37,102 nt of DNA. Source: an uncultured bacterium. GTDB lineage: Bacteria > Fidelibacterota > Marinisomatia > Marinisomatales > UBA1611. The notes beneath the pieces were generated by a model. It had not been told where the DNA came from. It made no database searches and saw only the letters and a list, made by a program, of their open reading frames with translations. Shown piece after piece: positions 1 through 8,948 of the stretch. The stretch spans positions 1-37,102 of the forward strand of contig CALKMQ010000053.1 of NCBI GenBank assembly GCA_938092125.1. Reading direction: 5' to 3'. Position numbers and translations under genes: made by a program. Each line of letters begins with the position of its first letter. Positions within the stretch are counted from its first letter, which is position 1.

Positions 1-444
1 CAATCAGATAATCAATGGTTCTATTTTACTCTACATAATATTTTATCCGACACACTCAAACTTGAACAAGAAACAACTTTCAACTTACCAATAATTGATT
101 TTCAACCAATTTTAAGCAACAACAATACCCAAATCGGATTAAGATTAAAAAAACGAGTAGATTCTTTCGAATTTTATAACCGGAATCAAAAAAAATTGTT
201 AAATGCACACCTCCATTATTCCATTGACAATTTTGACTCAATTATTCTTGCACATACTAAAACGAAAAAAGTGAGAGAGTTTGAAAGTCTATTCGCACGA
301 TCTAAATCTTGGCTATTTATTTTAGCTAGTGGGTATTCAATGGCATCATTGATTAATGACAAGGATACGATAATTAATGTCGAGGCAGGAATTATCACTC
401 TTATATTATCCTATTTAATAAATAAATCTTGGACGAATAATTGA
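1..444 (+). CDS. C-terminal part of an unrecognised membrane-associated protein (5' truncated)
   Basis: The frame is open from base 1 to a TGA at 442-444 (147 codons), so the gene begins outside the window. A TTG at 196 could act as a start, but the unbroken upstream frame makes a longer protein more likely. The first ~90 residues are polar. The last ~55 hold two hydrophobic stretches (around SWLFILASGYSMASLI and VEAGIITLILSYLI) after a basic segment (TKTKKVREF), so the C-terminus probably lies in or on the inner membrane. The stop overlaps the start of the next small frame by TTGA, suggesting translational coupling. I do not recognise the family and assign no function. Confidence 0.6.
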   Translation, partial: QSDNQWFYFTLHNILSDTLKLEQETTFNLPIIDFQPILSNNNTQIGLRLKKRVDSFEFYNRNQKKLLNAHLHYSIDNFDSIILAHTKTKKVREFESLFARSKSWLFILASGYSMASLINDKDTIINVEAGIITLILSYLINKSWTNN

Positions 445-554
445 AATCTTATTTAATCTATTTTTCTTTAATTTGGGCAATAGTAATTATCCTGATGGGT
501 CTTTTCATTCGTGTAAAAAACAAAGATATTTTTCAGGAAGATGAGAAACTCTAA
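441..554 (+). CDS. Putative 37-residue single-pass membrane microprotein
   Basis: A 37-codon frame starts with TTG at 441, overlapping the preceding TGA (TTGA), and ends with TAA at 552-554, 14 bases inside the next gene. It encodes one hydrophobic helix (about SYLIYFSLIWAIVIILMG) followed by a basic stretch (RVKNK) and an acidic tail, a normal design for a membrane microprotein. Overlap with both neighbours in one direction supports a real coupled gene. In size and layout it resembles small accessory proteins such as CcmD, but no cytochrome-c maturation gene is visible here, so that name is not given. It could be a chance frame. Confidence 0.45.
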   Translation: MKSYLIYFSLIWAIVIILMGLFIRVKNKDIFQEDEKL

Positions 555-2241
555 ACTAAAACTATTCTGGATTATCTTATCTTTTAATATCTCTTTTTGT
601 AGGGAAAAAGCTATAAATAATTCTTGGGAAGCTTTAACTAGTATCGATAAAAAATACATACATGCCTCACACCACATTAATAATATTTTAAGAAATAATT
701 CTCTGCCGATATCAGATGAAGAAGAAAACTTATTAAAAGATTTAAATATAAAAGTCATCAATAATGAACTAAAAGTATTAATACCAAGTGTGATGGAAAC
801 TATTTATGAGACTGAACATTTTAACATACATTATGATTTAAGTACATCGAGTAATAATGCTATTGATGAAGAAGATTTAAATAATAATGGTGTTCCGGAT
901 TACGCAGAAAATATGGGCATGATTTTCGAATATGTTCATTCATATTTTAAAGATTCTTTAAACTATGATTTAATATTTCACAATAACCAAAGCTCAAATA
1001 TTGAGAAATATAATATTTTTATTAACAACTTGCCTTCAAATTATTTTGCGTTAACATATACGACCTCTTTCATAAATGAATCCAACACGAGTTGTGGGAG
1101 CTATATAAAAATGCGGAATAACTATAATGGCTCAACTTTCCAAAACCTAAGTGAAGAAGAAAATATAAAAGTAACTGCTGCTCATGAATTTTTCCATGCC
1201 ATTCAATTTTCTTATAACTGCTACGAGCGATTTTGGCTAATGGAAGCAACAGCCGTTTGGTCAGAAGATAAAATATACGATAATATTAATGACCATTATA
1301 GATATATGCCTTCTTGGTTTCAAAACTCAGGTAAAACATTAGATGATGAATCCACTCATATGTATGGCTCTTTTATTTTTTTTCAATATTTAGAGGAGCA
1401 TCTAGGAGGACCTGATTTAATAAAAAGTATATGGGAGAATTCTCGCTACGCTGCTAACTCAGTTAATGATATTAGTTTTGTATCAATAAATTCAGCTCTT
1501 AAAGAAGTTGGATCAAGTTTTAATAGCGCTATAAATAATATGAGGATAGCAAATCGAATAATGTCGAGCCATCCAAACGCTTACCCATTTACATATGAAG
1601 AAGCTAATACATACCCTGTAAGTGGACCACTAGAAATTGCTCAGCTTAGCTTTGAAAATAACACTGTCAATTATACACAAAACGCGATCTATAAAAACGC
1701 TGCTAATTATTTAAAAGTTGATTTACTTGCACCTGCAAAAATCAAGATTGACGTAGATAATGGATTTGAAGAAGATATCTTCAGCGCTGTTATCTTGAAA
1801 TACCAAAATGGAGAAAACTATACTATTAAAACAGGAAATGATTTAAATATTGATCCTGGAACAAAGATCGAATGGGCTAGTCTATTAATAAATACTCAAA
1901 GCCAAGATCAGAACAGTTGGTCTTATAGCGTTTCTATTAGCCCAGGAAAAACTGAAGATTTTAATGTTTATAATGCTTACCCTAATCCTTACATAAGTCA
2001 AAATAATAAATTTGAAACGAAACTTATCTCACCAGTCGCTCAAAATATCAAAATCAATATTTATAATATTCTCGGACAAACAATAATCAATAAGAATCTA
2101 TTACTATTAGAGTCTGAAGAAAAATCATTTGAATGGAATTTAAAAAATAGGCACGGCAAGAAAGTATCAAGTGGAATTTATTTCATAGAAATTAAAGGAA
2201 AAAATAAAAGACTAGTGAAAAAGATGACTTTGCTAAACTAA
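541..2241 (+). CDS. Secreted HExxH metallopeptidase, MXAN_6640-like, with T9SS sorting domain
   Basis: This is a 566-residue exported zinc peptidase. A signal peptide (hydrophobic core at residues 8-20) is followed by a polar pro-region. Around 110-123 is a DLNNNGVPDY segment typical of MXAN_6640-type putative metalloproteases. HEFFH at 215-219 supplies two zinc ligands and the general base. E235, in a WLMEATAVW segment, is the likely third ligand, as in gluzincins. From about residue 485 a T9SS type A sorting domain begins with YPNPYI, continues with an IYNILG beta segment and an SSGIYF core, and ends in a basic tail (RLVKKMTLLN). The product is therefore expected to cross the outer membrane and be anchored or released there; its substrate is unknown. 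The ATG follows AGGAAG with no spacing, so initiation may rely on coupling to the frame at 441-554. Confidence 0.8.
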   Translation: MRNSKLKLFWIILSFNISFCREKAINNSWEALTSIDKKYIHASHHINNILRNNSLPISDEEENLLKDLNIKVINNELKVLIPSVMETIYETEHFNIHYDLSTSSNNAIDEEDLNNNGVPDYAENMGMIFEYVHSYFKDSLNYDLIFHNNQSSNIEKYNIFINNLPSNYFALTYTTSFINESNTSCGSYIKMRNNYNGSTFQNLSEEENIKVTAAHEFFHAIQFSYNCYERFWLMEATAVWSEDKIYDNINDHYRYMPSWFQNSGKTLDDESTHMYGSFIFFQYLEEHLGGPDLIKSIWENSRYAANSVNDISFVSINSALKEVGSSFNSAINNMRIANRIMSSHPNAYPFTYEEANTYPVSGPLEIAQLSFENNTVNYTQNAIYKNAANYLKVDLLAPAKIKIDVDNGFEEDIFSAVILKYQNGENYTIKTGNDLNIDPGTKIEWASLLINTQSQDQNSWSYSVSISPGKTEDFNVYNAYPNPYISQNNKFETKLISPVAQNIKINIYNILGQTIINKNLLLLESEEKSFEWNLKNRHGKKVSSGIYFIEIKGKNKRLVKKMTLLN

Positions 2242-3180
2242 CTAAATTGATGAAATTAACTTTGGTATTTCACTCAAAGAAATTTTATAGTGCGCGAGTC
2301 CCAATTCATATTTTTTTTGATATTCTTTTTTATGGCTGATTTTTTTTAGATAAACTAACCCGCGGCATTCTTTACCACCAATATCAACTAAATTATTAAC
2401 AAAATATTCAAATTTGTCCATCTTACTATTATAGTTTTCAATATTTTGACTTATATCTAAAAGATTTAAAGTATAGGAAGATTTTTTACTTACAAGCAGA
2501 GCATCGTTTAATTTAAAAGTTAATTTCTCCAAAAGATTATTTTGTTGCTTCCGCAGAATAGTTAACTCTTTGATAGTGTAATTATACTCTTCTACTTCTT
2601 CTCTTATAAAAACAAGATCATATTTTTCTTTTTTAAATAAATTAATTAAACTATTTATGGAGCTCTTATATGACGTTTGATTTACAATAATTGAAGAACT
2701 ATTTTTTTCCAAAGACTCTAAAATTTTTAAAACTGTTTTTGATTTACTATTCTTTAACCCAGTTGCGTTTTTTTTTCCAAGGAATGGAAGTCTCTTAGTA
2801 TTTGTGTTATCGTAGGTATTAAATATTTTTAGTTTTGGTCTTTTTTTTATTTGTCTAGCCAACTTTTTTTGCTTTGTTAGGCCTACTTCAATATTTTTTA
2901 TATTTTTTTCAATACTATTGATTTCTAATTCAATTTTTCGAAATACTAAAAAATTAGTTTTTCGAAAAAGATTTAACTTATTCTTAATTGATTTATTCAA
3001 AAATTTAAAATTGCTTTTTTCAATCTTTAACCACTGGACTGTGTTCATTATATTGGCATCAAGAGACTGCAAATCTCTCAAAACCCATGATGTTGGAGCT
3101 TGACTAACACAACTTATGCATAAAAAAAGGGCTCCAAAAACGATTGAAACCCTAAGCCTAATTAAATAATCAGCTATCAA
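2242..3180 (-). CDS. Putative lipoprotein with coiled coil
   Basis: This 312-residue protein starts with TTG, overlapping the upstream glutaredoxin stop by four bases (TTGA). The N-terminus has basic residues, a hydrophobic core (about VSIVFGALFLC) and a Cys at 24 in the context CISC, a weak lipobox. The mature part is rich in Lys, Asn, Leu and Ile with heptad-like spacing between about residues 45 and 260 (long K/E/L/I runs), which suggests extended coiled coil, and a CRGLVYLKK segment follows. No enzymatic motif was seen and I do not recognise the family. It is the last gene of the minus-strand run. Its stop abuts the stop of the convergent metallopeptidase gene with no base between them. 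Confidence 0.65.
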   Translation of the reverse strand: MIADYLIRLRVSIVFGALFLCISCVSQAPTSWVLRDLQSLDANIMNTVQWLKIEKSNFKFLNKSIKNKLNLFRKTNFLVFRKIELEINSIEKNIKNIEVGLTKQKKLARQIKKRPKLKIFNTYDNTNTKRLPFLGKKNATGLKNSKSKTVLKILESLEKNSSSIIVNQTSYKSSINSLINLFKKEKYDLVFIREEVEEYNYTIKELTILRKQQNNLLEKLTFKLNDALLVSKKSSYTLNLLDISQNIENYNSKMDKFEYFVNNLVDIGGKECRGLVYLKKISHKKEYQKKYELGLAHYKISLSEIPKLISSI

Positions 3181-3431
3181 ACTATCAACATTCCATCTGA
3201 TTCTAACTCTAATAAATTATCGTAGCCACCAATTGTTTTTCCATCAACAACTATTTGAGGAACTGTACGACCTCCAGTTTTTTCATAAAGATCTTCACGC
3301 GTCATCCCATTTTCTTCAATATCTACTTCATCAAAGGAAAACCCCTTTTCTTTAAGTAGTCTTTTCGCACTTGCACAAGGACCACACCAAGAAGTTGAAT
3401 ATATTGTAATTACAGAATTATTATTTATCAA
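3177..3431 (-). CDS. Glutaredoxin-like thiol oxidoreductase with a CGPC active site
   Basis: This 84-residue GrxC-like protein starts with beta-strand ITIYSTSW and the active site WCGPC at 15-19. The TVPQIVVDGK segment carries the cis-proline that forms the glutathione side, and IGGYDNLLEL matches the C-terminal glutaredoxin signature. Family members usually have CPYC or CGFC; CGPC is the thioredoxin dithiol, so substrate range may differ from a classic glutaredoxin. There is no signal peptide, so it is cytoplasmic. The TTG start lies 10 bases after the upstream stop with AGGA a few bases upstream, and its own stop overlaps the next start. Its place at the end of a run of secreted proteins is probably operon packing, not a shared pathway. 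Confidence 0.85.
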   Translation of the reverse strand: MINNNSVITIYSTSWCGPCASAKRLLKEKGFSFDEVDIEENGMTREDLYEKTGGRTVPQIVVDGKTIGGYDNLLELESDGMLIV

Positions 3432-3441
3432 AATTAAGTTC

Positions 3442-6400
3442 CTATTTTAAAAGCAACATTTTTTTGAATTGCTTGTTTTTTCCGTTTGAAACAACCAAAA
3501 AATAGGCCCCTGAACTAGCCAGTTGATTGTTATATGTTTTTCCATCCCATGAAAAATGATGATTTCCAGAAACTAATATCCCTGAATGAATCTCATCAAC
3601 AACTCTTCCCCTCATATCAAAAACAGATATAGTTACTTTACCGTTTTCCACTACTTTTAAATCAATATTTACTCTAGGATTGAATGGGTTCGGATATAAT
3701 TTACTAATTGTAAAATTTTCAGGAATAAAAGTTATTTCATCTACACTTAATGGAGATATGTATGAATCTGGTGCGTCAGTTGTGAACCTAATAACACTAC
3801 TATCAACCAAGATCGTTGCTCCTGCAGCATAATTATTGTTGAAAAGCACTGATAGGCCATCATTGTTTTGAGGCGATTGTATACCGATCGTAGAATAATT
3901 TTTGGTAACATCCACATCATCTATTTCTAAATATTGAAATTCAATCACATTGTCGCCTGATGCTGTTGACATTACATTTGTATCATAAATAATGATCTCA
4001 AAAGTCTCTTTCGTTAATTCATCATAACCATTTAAAGCCCTGGACCATTCAATGATAAACTTCCCTTGAAGTTCATCATGCTTTGTGTAAACCCTTATCC
4101 AATCCTCACCAACGACCTCAAGGTCATCCCAGAACGGAGCGAGCATTGCTTTAGGGCTCATAAATGAGGGGATAGACATGTTCCAAAAATAATCAATATC
4201 ACATGGAACCAAAGATGCCCAGCCATTCGAATTGATTGTCAATTCATTAAAGTACTCACCATGGTATTTAACTTGAAATGGAAGTTGAACATCAACATGA
4301 TCATCATCATCAAGTAAATATTCAGTAGCGCCATTGCCACCAAAAGATGGGTCTAGTTCAATCCAATCAAAAGAGGGTTTTTGTTCAAATTGAGTATCTG
4401 CATTGTCATATGCCCAATACCCATATTCATTTGGAGAAACGGGAAAATTTTGAAATTCAGAAGCAATTTCAAACTCTAACTTTTGACTAAAAAAAGTTGA
4501 ATCCATTTTTTTTAATTGAATCAAAAGTGTCACTGTACTTCCTGAAGATATGTTTCCAACATTTACACTGTAATTTGTTTGAAACACTTCGCTAGAAAAT
4601 GGCTCGATATTATAGCTCAAACTCACATTGTCATTGTTTATAATTTCAGAACCATCTGATAAAGTTTGAAGTACTAGTTTTACATCTTCATACTTTGATG
4701 AAGAATAATTATTTATTTGAATTTGAGGACTGAATTCAGACAAAACAGATACATCTTGATTAGCAATTGAAGCCAAAATATTTACTGGTTCGATTTTCAT
4801 TCCGATATTAAATAATTCATTTCCATTTTGATTTAAAATAATGCCATCTATGTAATACTCATTTCCACTACCATGTAATTGTAAATTACTTACAGAGACA
4901 ATAGCTGAATCCCCACTGGATATTAAGGGCAATGAGATAGAAGAACTCGGTGGCGTTACCCCTTGAGAAAAATTAATTACTGCATCAATACTTTCAAAAG
5001 TATCAGAAGAAGAATTTAAAAATTGAATGTTTAAATCAATTACACTACCAAAAGAATTAACACCCGTCTCAACTTCATTAGATGAGTATATTTTATTTAC
5101 TCTTAAACCAAGATCACCATCATTAACTATTGATTTAGAAATATGCCCCTGAATGAAACCAGATTTATTTGCATAAATATCAATACTACCTTGATTAACT
5201 AGATTTAAATTATCAATATAATATCCACTATCTGAAGTAATACCTTTAGATAAAATTTGGCCGTCTTTTATAACAGATATAACAGTTTCTTTAACCGGGC
5301 TACCATCTGATGATGTAACCTTAACACTTAAAAAACCATCTTTAAACAAAACTTCATCTGCCTCGATGATAAAAGCATCAGGGGTATCTAAGTAAACTTG
5401 CAGCGAAGGATCACCTAAAATATTATAAACGTGAAAATAAAATTCTTGAGCTTCTCCTGGTTCGTTCTGGTTTGGAAATTCTTTAACAAGCCCAAACTGC
5501 CCAGCCATCAAAGCGGGTCCTAATTCAAGAACTCCATGATTAATCATCGCATCATACATAGAAGCATTAATTACATTATTATATTTCGTACTGGTGTGCA
5601 AGTCAGATGGACCGATAAAAGCAACACCACCTTTTGGGTTACTAGTAGTACCTCCCCTTAACATAGCTTCAGAAAAGCAAGGATCTACACTATTAGCAAA
5701 ATCGTTTGAATTGCAGACGTAGCTCATAAAAACAGGTGTTAACCAACCATTATTTAGGCCATTTACATCATCAGCATGGAATTCTGGATAATGCCAACCA
5801 TTTGCATCTCCCCAACCTCTATAGTTGACTAAACCTACACCATTATTAATTATTTCAGTAATGTAAGGAGCACCTTGCTGTATAGGAGGATAAAAAACAG
5901 TATCCACTGAGCTATATCCTAAATTTAATAATTCATCTCGAAGCCAATACGATGTCCACTTCGGAGTTATTGGAATTGGAGGAGAATTAGCATAATTGCC
6001 AGCCACTACAAGTGCTCGGTCAAGCCAATTCTGATCATAAGCAAGAGGCTCTCTAGCATAAGCAATTGTTTTTAACATTATCACAGCTAATTCATAAGCA
6101 GAATCTATAGAAATTCTTCCAATAAATAAGTCAGGGATGTAATCGTCTCCTAAAATATGGGTGTATTTTTGATCAGTTACATCATTTTCTGGTCCGTAAT
6201 AATATGACGGTATTTCCGCGAAACCATCAACATCTCCGATTAATAATACATATTCAAGCATTGGGTCTGCTGTAAAGTGATTGGTAATATAGTTTTGAAC
6301 ACTATTTACATCTAATTCAGAATCTGTAAGAGAAACAATATCAACATCAAAACCCTGTGTCTTTTTAAATTCTGCAAAAACTTCAACGTATCCTTGCTGC

Positions 6401-6615
6401 ACTAATCCTTCTCTGGCAATAATCAAATATGATCCTCTATTTAAAGAAAGCTGTTGAGGCAAGATGTCATAATCTTGCATTACTTGATGTCTAAAACTGA
6501 TTGGGATTTTTGAACGTAAGATTTCATTTTTATTCATGCCTCTAAAATGCCGGTCACTAGATAATGAAACACTTACAAAAAAAATAAAAAAGACTAATTT
6601 TTTAATATTATACAT
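3442..6615 (-). CDS. C25 (gingipain-like) secreted protein with T9SS sorting domain, catalytic His replaced
   Basis: This 1057-residue exported protein has a signal peptide at about 1-19. The C25 peptidase fold runs from about 60 to 400, with conserved blocks VLLIGDVDG (123-131), LFIGRISID (163-171), NYRGWGD (264-270), the Cys block YVCNSNDF (C301) and LGDPSLQVY. In gingipain R the catalytic dyad is His in a GHG motif and Cys 33 residues later. Here W268 occupies the His position, exactly 33 residues before C301, so ordinary activity is doubtful. Ig-like beta segments follow. A module at about 725-950 is shared with the other C25 protein in this window. A T9SS tail starts at YPNPFNP and includes SSGAYF. 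There is no recognisable gingipain propeptide. The gene start overlaps the M14 gene by 22 bases. It may be an adhesin or pseudo-protease. Confidence 0.82.
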   Translation of the reverse strand: MYNIKKLVFFIFFVSVSLSSDRHFRGMNKNEILRSKIPISFRHQVMQDYDILPQQLSLNRGSYLIIAREGLVQQGYVEVFAEFKKTQGFDVDIVSLTDSELDVNSVQNYITNHFTADPMLEYVLLIGDVDGFAEIPSYYYGPENDVTDQKYTHILGDDYIPDLFIGRISIDSAYELAVIMLKTIAYAREPLAYDQNWLDRALVVAGNYANSPPIPITPKWTSYWLRDELLNLGYSSVDTVFYPPIQQGAPYITEIINNGVGLVNYRGWGDANGWHYPEFHADDVNGLNNGWLTPVFMSYVCNSNDFANSVDPCFSEAMLRGGTTSNPKGGVAFIGPSDLHTSTKYNNVINASMYDAMINHGVLELGPALMAGQFGLVKEFPNQNEPGEAQEFYFHVYNILGDPSLQVYLDTPDAFIIEADEVLFKDGFLSVKVTSSDGSPVKETVISVIKDGQILSKGITSDSGYYIDNLNLVNQGSIDIYANKSGFIQGHISKSIVNDGDLGLRVNKIYSSNEVETGVNSFGSVIDLNIQFLNSSSDTFESIDAVINFSQGVTPPSSSISLPLISSGDSAIVSVSNLQLHGSGNEYYIDGIILNQNGNELFNIGMKIEPVNILASIANQDVSVLSEFSPQIQINNYSSSKYEDVKLVLQTLSDGSEIINNDNVSLSYNIEPFSSEVFQTNYSVNVGNISSGSTVTLLIQLKKMDSTFFSQKLEFEIASEFQNFPVSPNEYGYWAYDNADTQFEQKPSFDWIELDPSFGGNGATEYLLDDDDHVDVQLPFQVKYHGEYFNELTINSNGWASLVPCDIDYFWNMSIPSFMSPKAMLAPFWDDLEVVGEDWIRVYTKHDELQGKFIIEWSRALNGYDELTKETFEIIIYDTNVMSTASGDNVIEFQYLEIDDVDVTKNYSTIGIQSPQNNDGLSVLFNNNYAAGATILVDSSVIRFTTDAPDSYISPLSVDEITFIPENFTISKLYPNPFNPRVNIDLKVVENGKVTISVFDMRGRVVDEIHSGILVSGNHHFSWDGKTYNNQLASSGAYFLVVSNGKNKQFKKMLLLK
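3770..4435 (-). repeat. Shared extracellular module, copy in the T9SS-tailed C25 protein
   Basis: A segment of about 220 residues has landmarks EYGYWAYDNAD, PSFDWIELD, INSNGWAS, LAPFWDDL, FIIEWSR, YSTIGIQ and VIRFTT. The same landmarks occur in the same order in the C25 protein at 17701-21306 (nt about 17905-18595). The order WDD, then EWSR, then a GIQ/GIE strand resembles NIDO-like extracellular beta domains. Boundaries are approximate and set by eye. Confidence 0.65.
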
Positions 6616-8918
6616 TTTTGAATTACTTTCTGATTATTTGATTCAATTTCAACAAAGAACATTCCAGAACTTACTGGAGCATAGTTAAAATCTCTAAAGT
6701 CTAAATTAAGAAAGAAACTACCTTTACTTAAAACCTCAGTTTTTCTTTCATACAATTGTTGACCAAGTATGTTATAAACCTTTACATTCGCAGAACCACC
6801 CTGCCAAGATCGAACATCTAAACTCATTTTGCCAAACGAAGGGTTGGGGAAAATACCTTGAAAATTAAAATTAATTTGAGGCAGAGTATTAGATAAGTTT
6901 TCTTCAACCGATAAGAATGCATCATCTATTGCATACATTGTAAAACTAATTATATCCCATCCCCGATAATTAACTGTTTGATCAGTTTTAAACCATAACA
7001 CCAATCTCAATGATTCAAATCCTTCATTATTTGTAATACTAAAATAATTAGATACATAATTACCCCAATTATGACCGCTCCACCCATCTCTAAATAATAA
7101 ATTTTCGTTGGCATCATATATTGAGACACCTACTGAATCATGATCCCACTCGGTTTCATATTGATGATTTATTTTAAAAGTGACCCTATTTTTTCCAGCA
7201 ATATCATAAAGCGGAGACCTTATTTTTTGTAACCTTTGAAGCGAGTCATTATTATCATAATAGATACTTGATTGTGATAATAAATTATCACTTATAATGT
7301 GCCAACTATCTTGATCAGCTGACCATTCATCCCAACTTTGGCTTAGATAATAACTAGTTGAAATACCCATTGGTACAACGAAATTATAATTTTGGTCAAC
7401 ATACAATTTCTTCTCCCAAGGCGTGCCAATAGATGGATCAATAACTAATTTATAGAGGCCCTCAGCCAGTGCTAACTCAATGTATGAATCTTCAAATAAT
7501 AAGGTATCTGTATCATTCTCACTAATTACAAGACATTTTACTTCGTATGGTAGATTCCCAGTCACTCCATTATCTAAATCTATTTTTACTGAAAATAAAG
7601 GCGCCTGAATTAGTGAAAAATCTGTTTCAGTAATACCACTGTTATTTGTTGTAATTGATTGTCTAGTGGGGAGATATCCTTTTTTTGAGATATTTAGATG
7701 ATATGTTCCGGCATCTAGAATACGTCTATAACGCCCAAATTCATTTGTCAACCTTGGTTTTAAGACAGAACCTGAGTGCTCTTCGATTTTAACTTCTACT
7801 CCAGAAATAGGAGCATTTGTATTTGCATCATAAATAATACCGGTAGCTTGCCCAGCATCCGTGTTGTAACCTATGGCTCTATCCATTAGATAAATCATCG
7901 CAGGTTTTGTTCTACTGACTGTGCTTTCTATTAATAAGCTATCTGGCTGTAAGTTTGAGGTTCCACATTCAACTAAATACTGAAAACAACCGGTTTCTCT
8001 ATAAAACCAATCATGTAGCTTACCATTCCTTGAACCACTTAAAACTGATAGATAACTACCAGTGCCGTCCTCTTTCTCCATTAAACCAGAGAACGTATCT
8101 GCAACTCCTTTCATCACATCTAGATCTGGTGAAGACTTAGCACCTTCCCAGTTCCAAGATGTAAAAACCTTTTCTGATAATCTTCCAGATCTAGAACTAT
8201 GCCATACAATTGAAAAAACAAAATCATGCTGAAGTGCTAGGTCACGAATTGCAACTGCTTCACTCTCAGAGAAAGGTGAAGGACCTCGATAATAATCGTA
8301 ATGAGAACCATAATCCGTCTCGTCAAAAACCAAAAAAGTATCACCAAATGTCCAATTAAATCCAAAATTCCTATTCAAATCGACACCATCTACATCGTTA
8401 CCAATCGATGGCTCAAAATCGAATATACCATTAGGGTCAAGACCACCAGGGGAAAAGTCAGTTTTATTTTTTCTAAATGTTAGATCAAGGCCTTCGTGCA
8501 CCACGCCAAGACCATCCGGATTTGCAGATGGAATCAACCAAACCTCTAGGTAGGATTTTAAAATATTCATGTGATTATAATCTTCAGGCCTTGGGTCTAA
8601 AAGATCGTTCATTAAACTAAGGATTACTTCAATTCCTAATACTTCTTCAGCATGAACCTGACCAACAAACAATACTCTGGGCTCATCTTCTTTAATGCTA
8701 ACATTATCTGATATTTTAACGGCAACAATTGGAATATTTTCTAAAGAAGAATATCCAATAGTATCGATTAAAAGTATGTTTTGGTATTCTTCAATATTTG
8801 ATAATGAATCAATTAAAGATAAAATTTCAGGATAAGAGTGATATCTTTCATCTAGGGATTGTGAAAAAAGAACTCCTCCTAAAAATACATATAAAATTAA
8901 ACCCTTAAAATGTTTCAT
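6594..8918 (-). CDS. Secreted M14 zinc carboxypeptidase with T9SS sorting domain
   Basis: This 774-residue exported metallocarboxypeptidase has a signal peptide at about 1-20. The M14 domain covers about 25-350 with every key residue visible: zinc ligands H89 and E92 in QVHAEE and H240 in IVWHSS; substrate-binding SANPDG (131-136) and DLNRNF (N182, R183); the tyrosine region LHDWFY; and catalytic Glu E317 in LVECGTSN. A carboxypeptidase regulatory-like beta domain follows (TGIIYDANTNAPISG, about 360-430), then a jelly-roll-like region. A T9SS tail starts at FPNPSFG and ends in SSGMFFVEIE and a basic tail. It should remove C-terminal residues from peptides outside the cell. The ATG lies 30 bases after the upstream gene, the largest gap in the run, and the C25 gene downstream starts inside this gene's 3' end. 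Confidence 0.92.
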   Translation of the reverse strand: MKHFKGLILYVFLGGVLFSQSLDERYHSYPEILSLIDSLSNIEEYQNILLIDTIGYSSLENIPIVAVKISDNVSIKEDEPRVLFVGQVHAEEVLGIEVILSLMNDLLDPRPEDYNHMNILKSYLEVWLIPSANPDGLGVVHEGLDLTFRKNKTDFSPGGLDPNGIFDFEPSIGNDVDGVDLNRNFGFNWTFGDTFLVFDETDYGSHYDYYRGPSPFSESEAVAIRDLALQHDFVFSIVWHSSRSGRLSEKVFTSWNWEGAKSSPDLDVMKGVADTFSGLMEKEDGTGSYLSVLSGSRNGKLHDWFYRETGCFQYLVECGTSNLQPDSLLIESTVSRTKPAMIYLMDRAIGYNTDAGQATGIIYDANTNAPISGVEVKIEEHSGSVLKPRLTNEFGRYRRILDAGTYHLNISKKGYLPTRQSITTNNSGITETDFSLIQAPLFSVKIDLDNGVTGNLPYEVKCLVISENDTDTLLFEDSYIELALAEGLYKLVIDPSIGTPWEKKLYVDQNYNFVVPMGISTSYYLSQSWDEWSADQDSWHIISDNLLSQSSIYYDNNDSLQRLQKIRSPLYDIAGKNRVTFKINHQYETEWDHDSVGVSIYDANENLLFRDGWSGHNWGNYVSNYFSITNNEGFESLRLVLWFKTDQTVNYRGWDIISFTMYAIDDAFLSVEENLSNTLPQINFNFQGIFPNPSFGKMSLDVRSWQGGSANVKVYNILGQQLYERKTEVLSKGSFFLNLDFRDFNYAPVSSGMFFVEIESNNQKVIQKCIILKN

Positions 8919-8948
8919 GATAATAATTTATACAATTCATTTTATAAC

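Noticed and set aside
468..761. Open frame of 97 codons on the minus strand
   Set aside because: Antisense to the metallopeptidase gene, low complexity, no ribosome binding site; a shadow frame.
4298..4316. ATC-rich simple repeat
   Set aside because: It encodes an Asp run (DDDDH) in the C25 protein; too short for a functional or phase-variable repeat.
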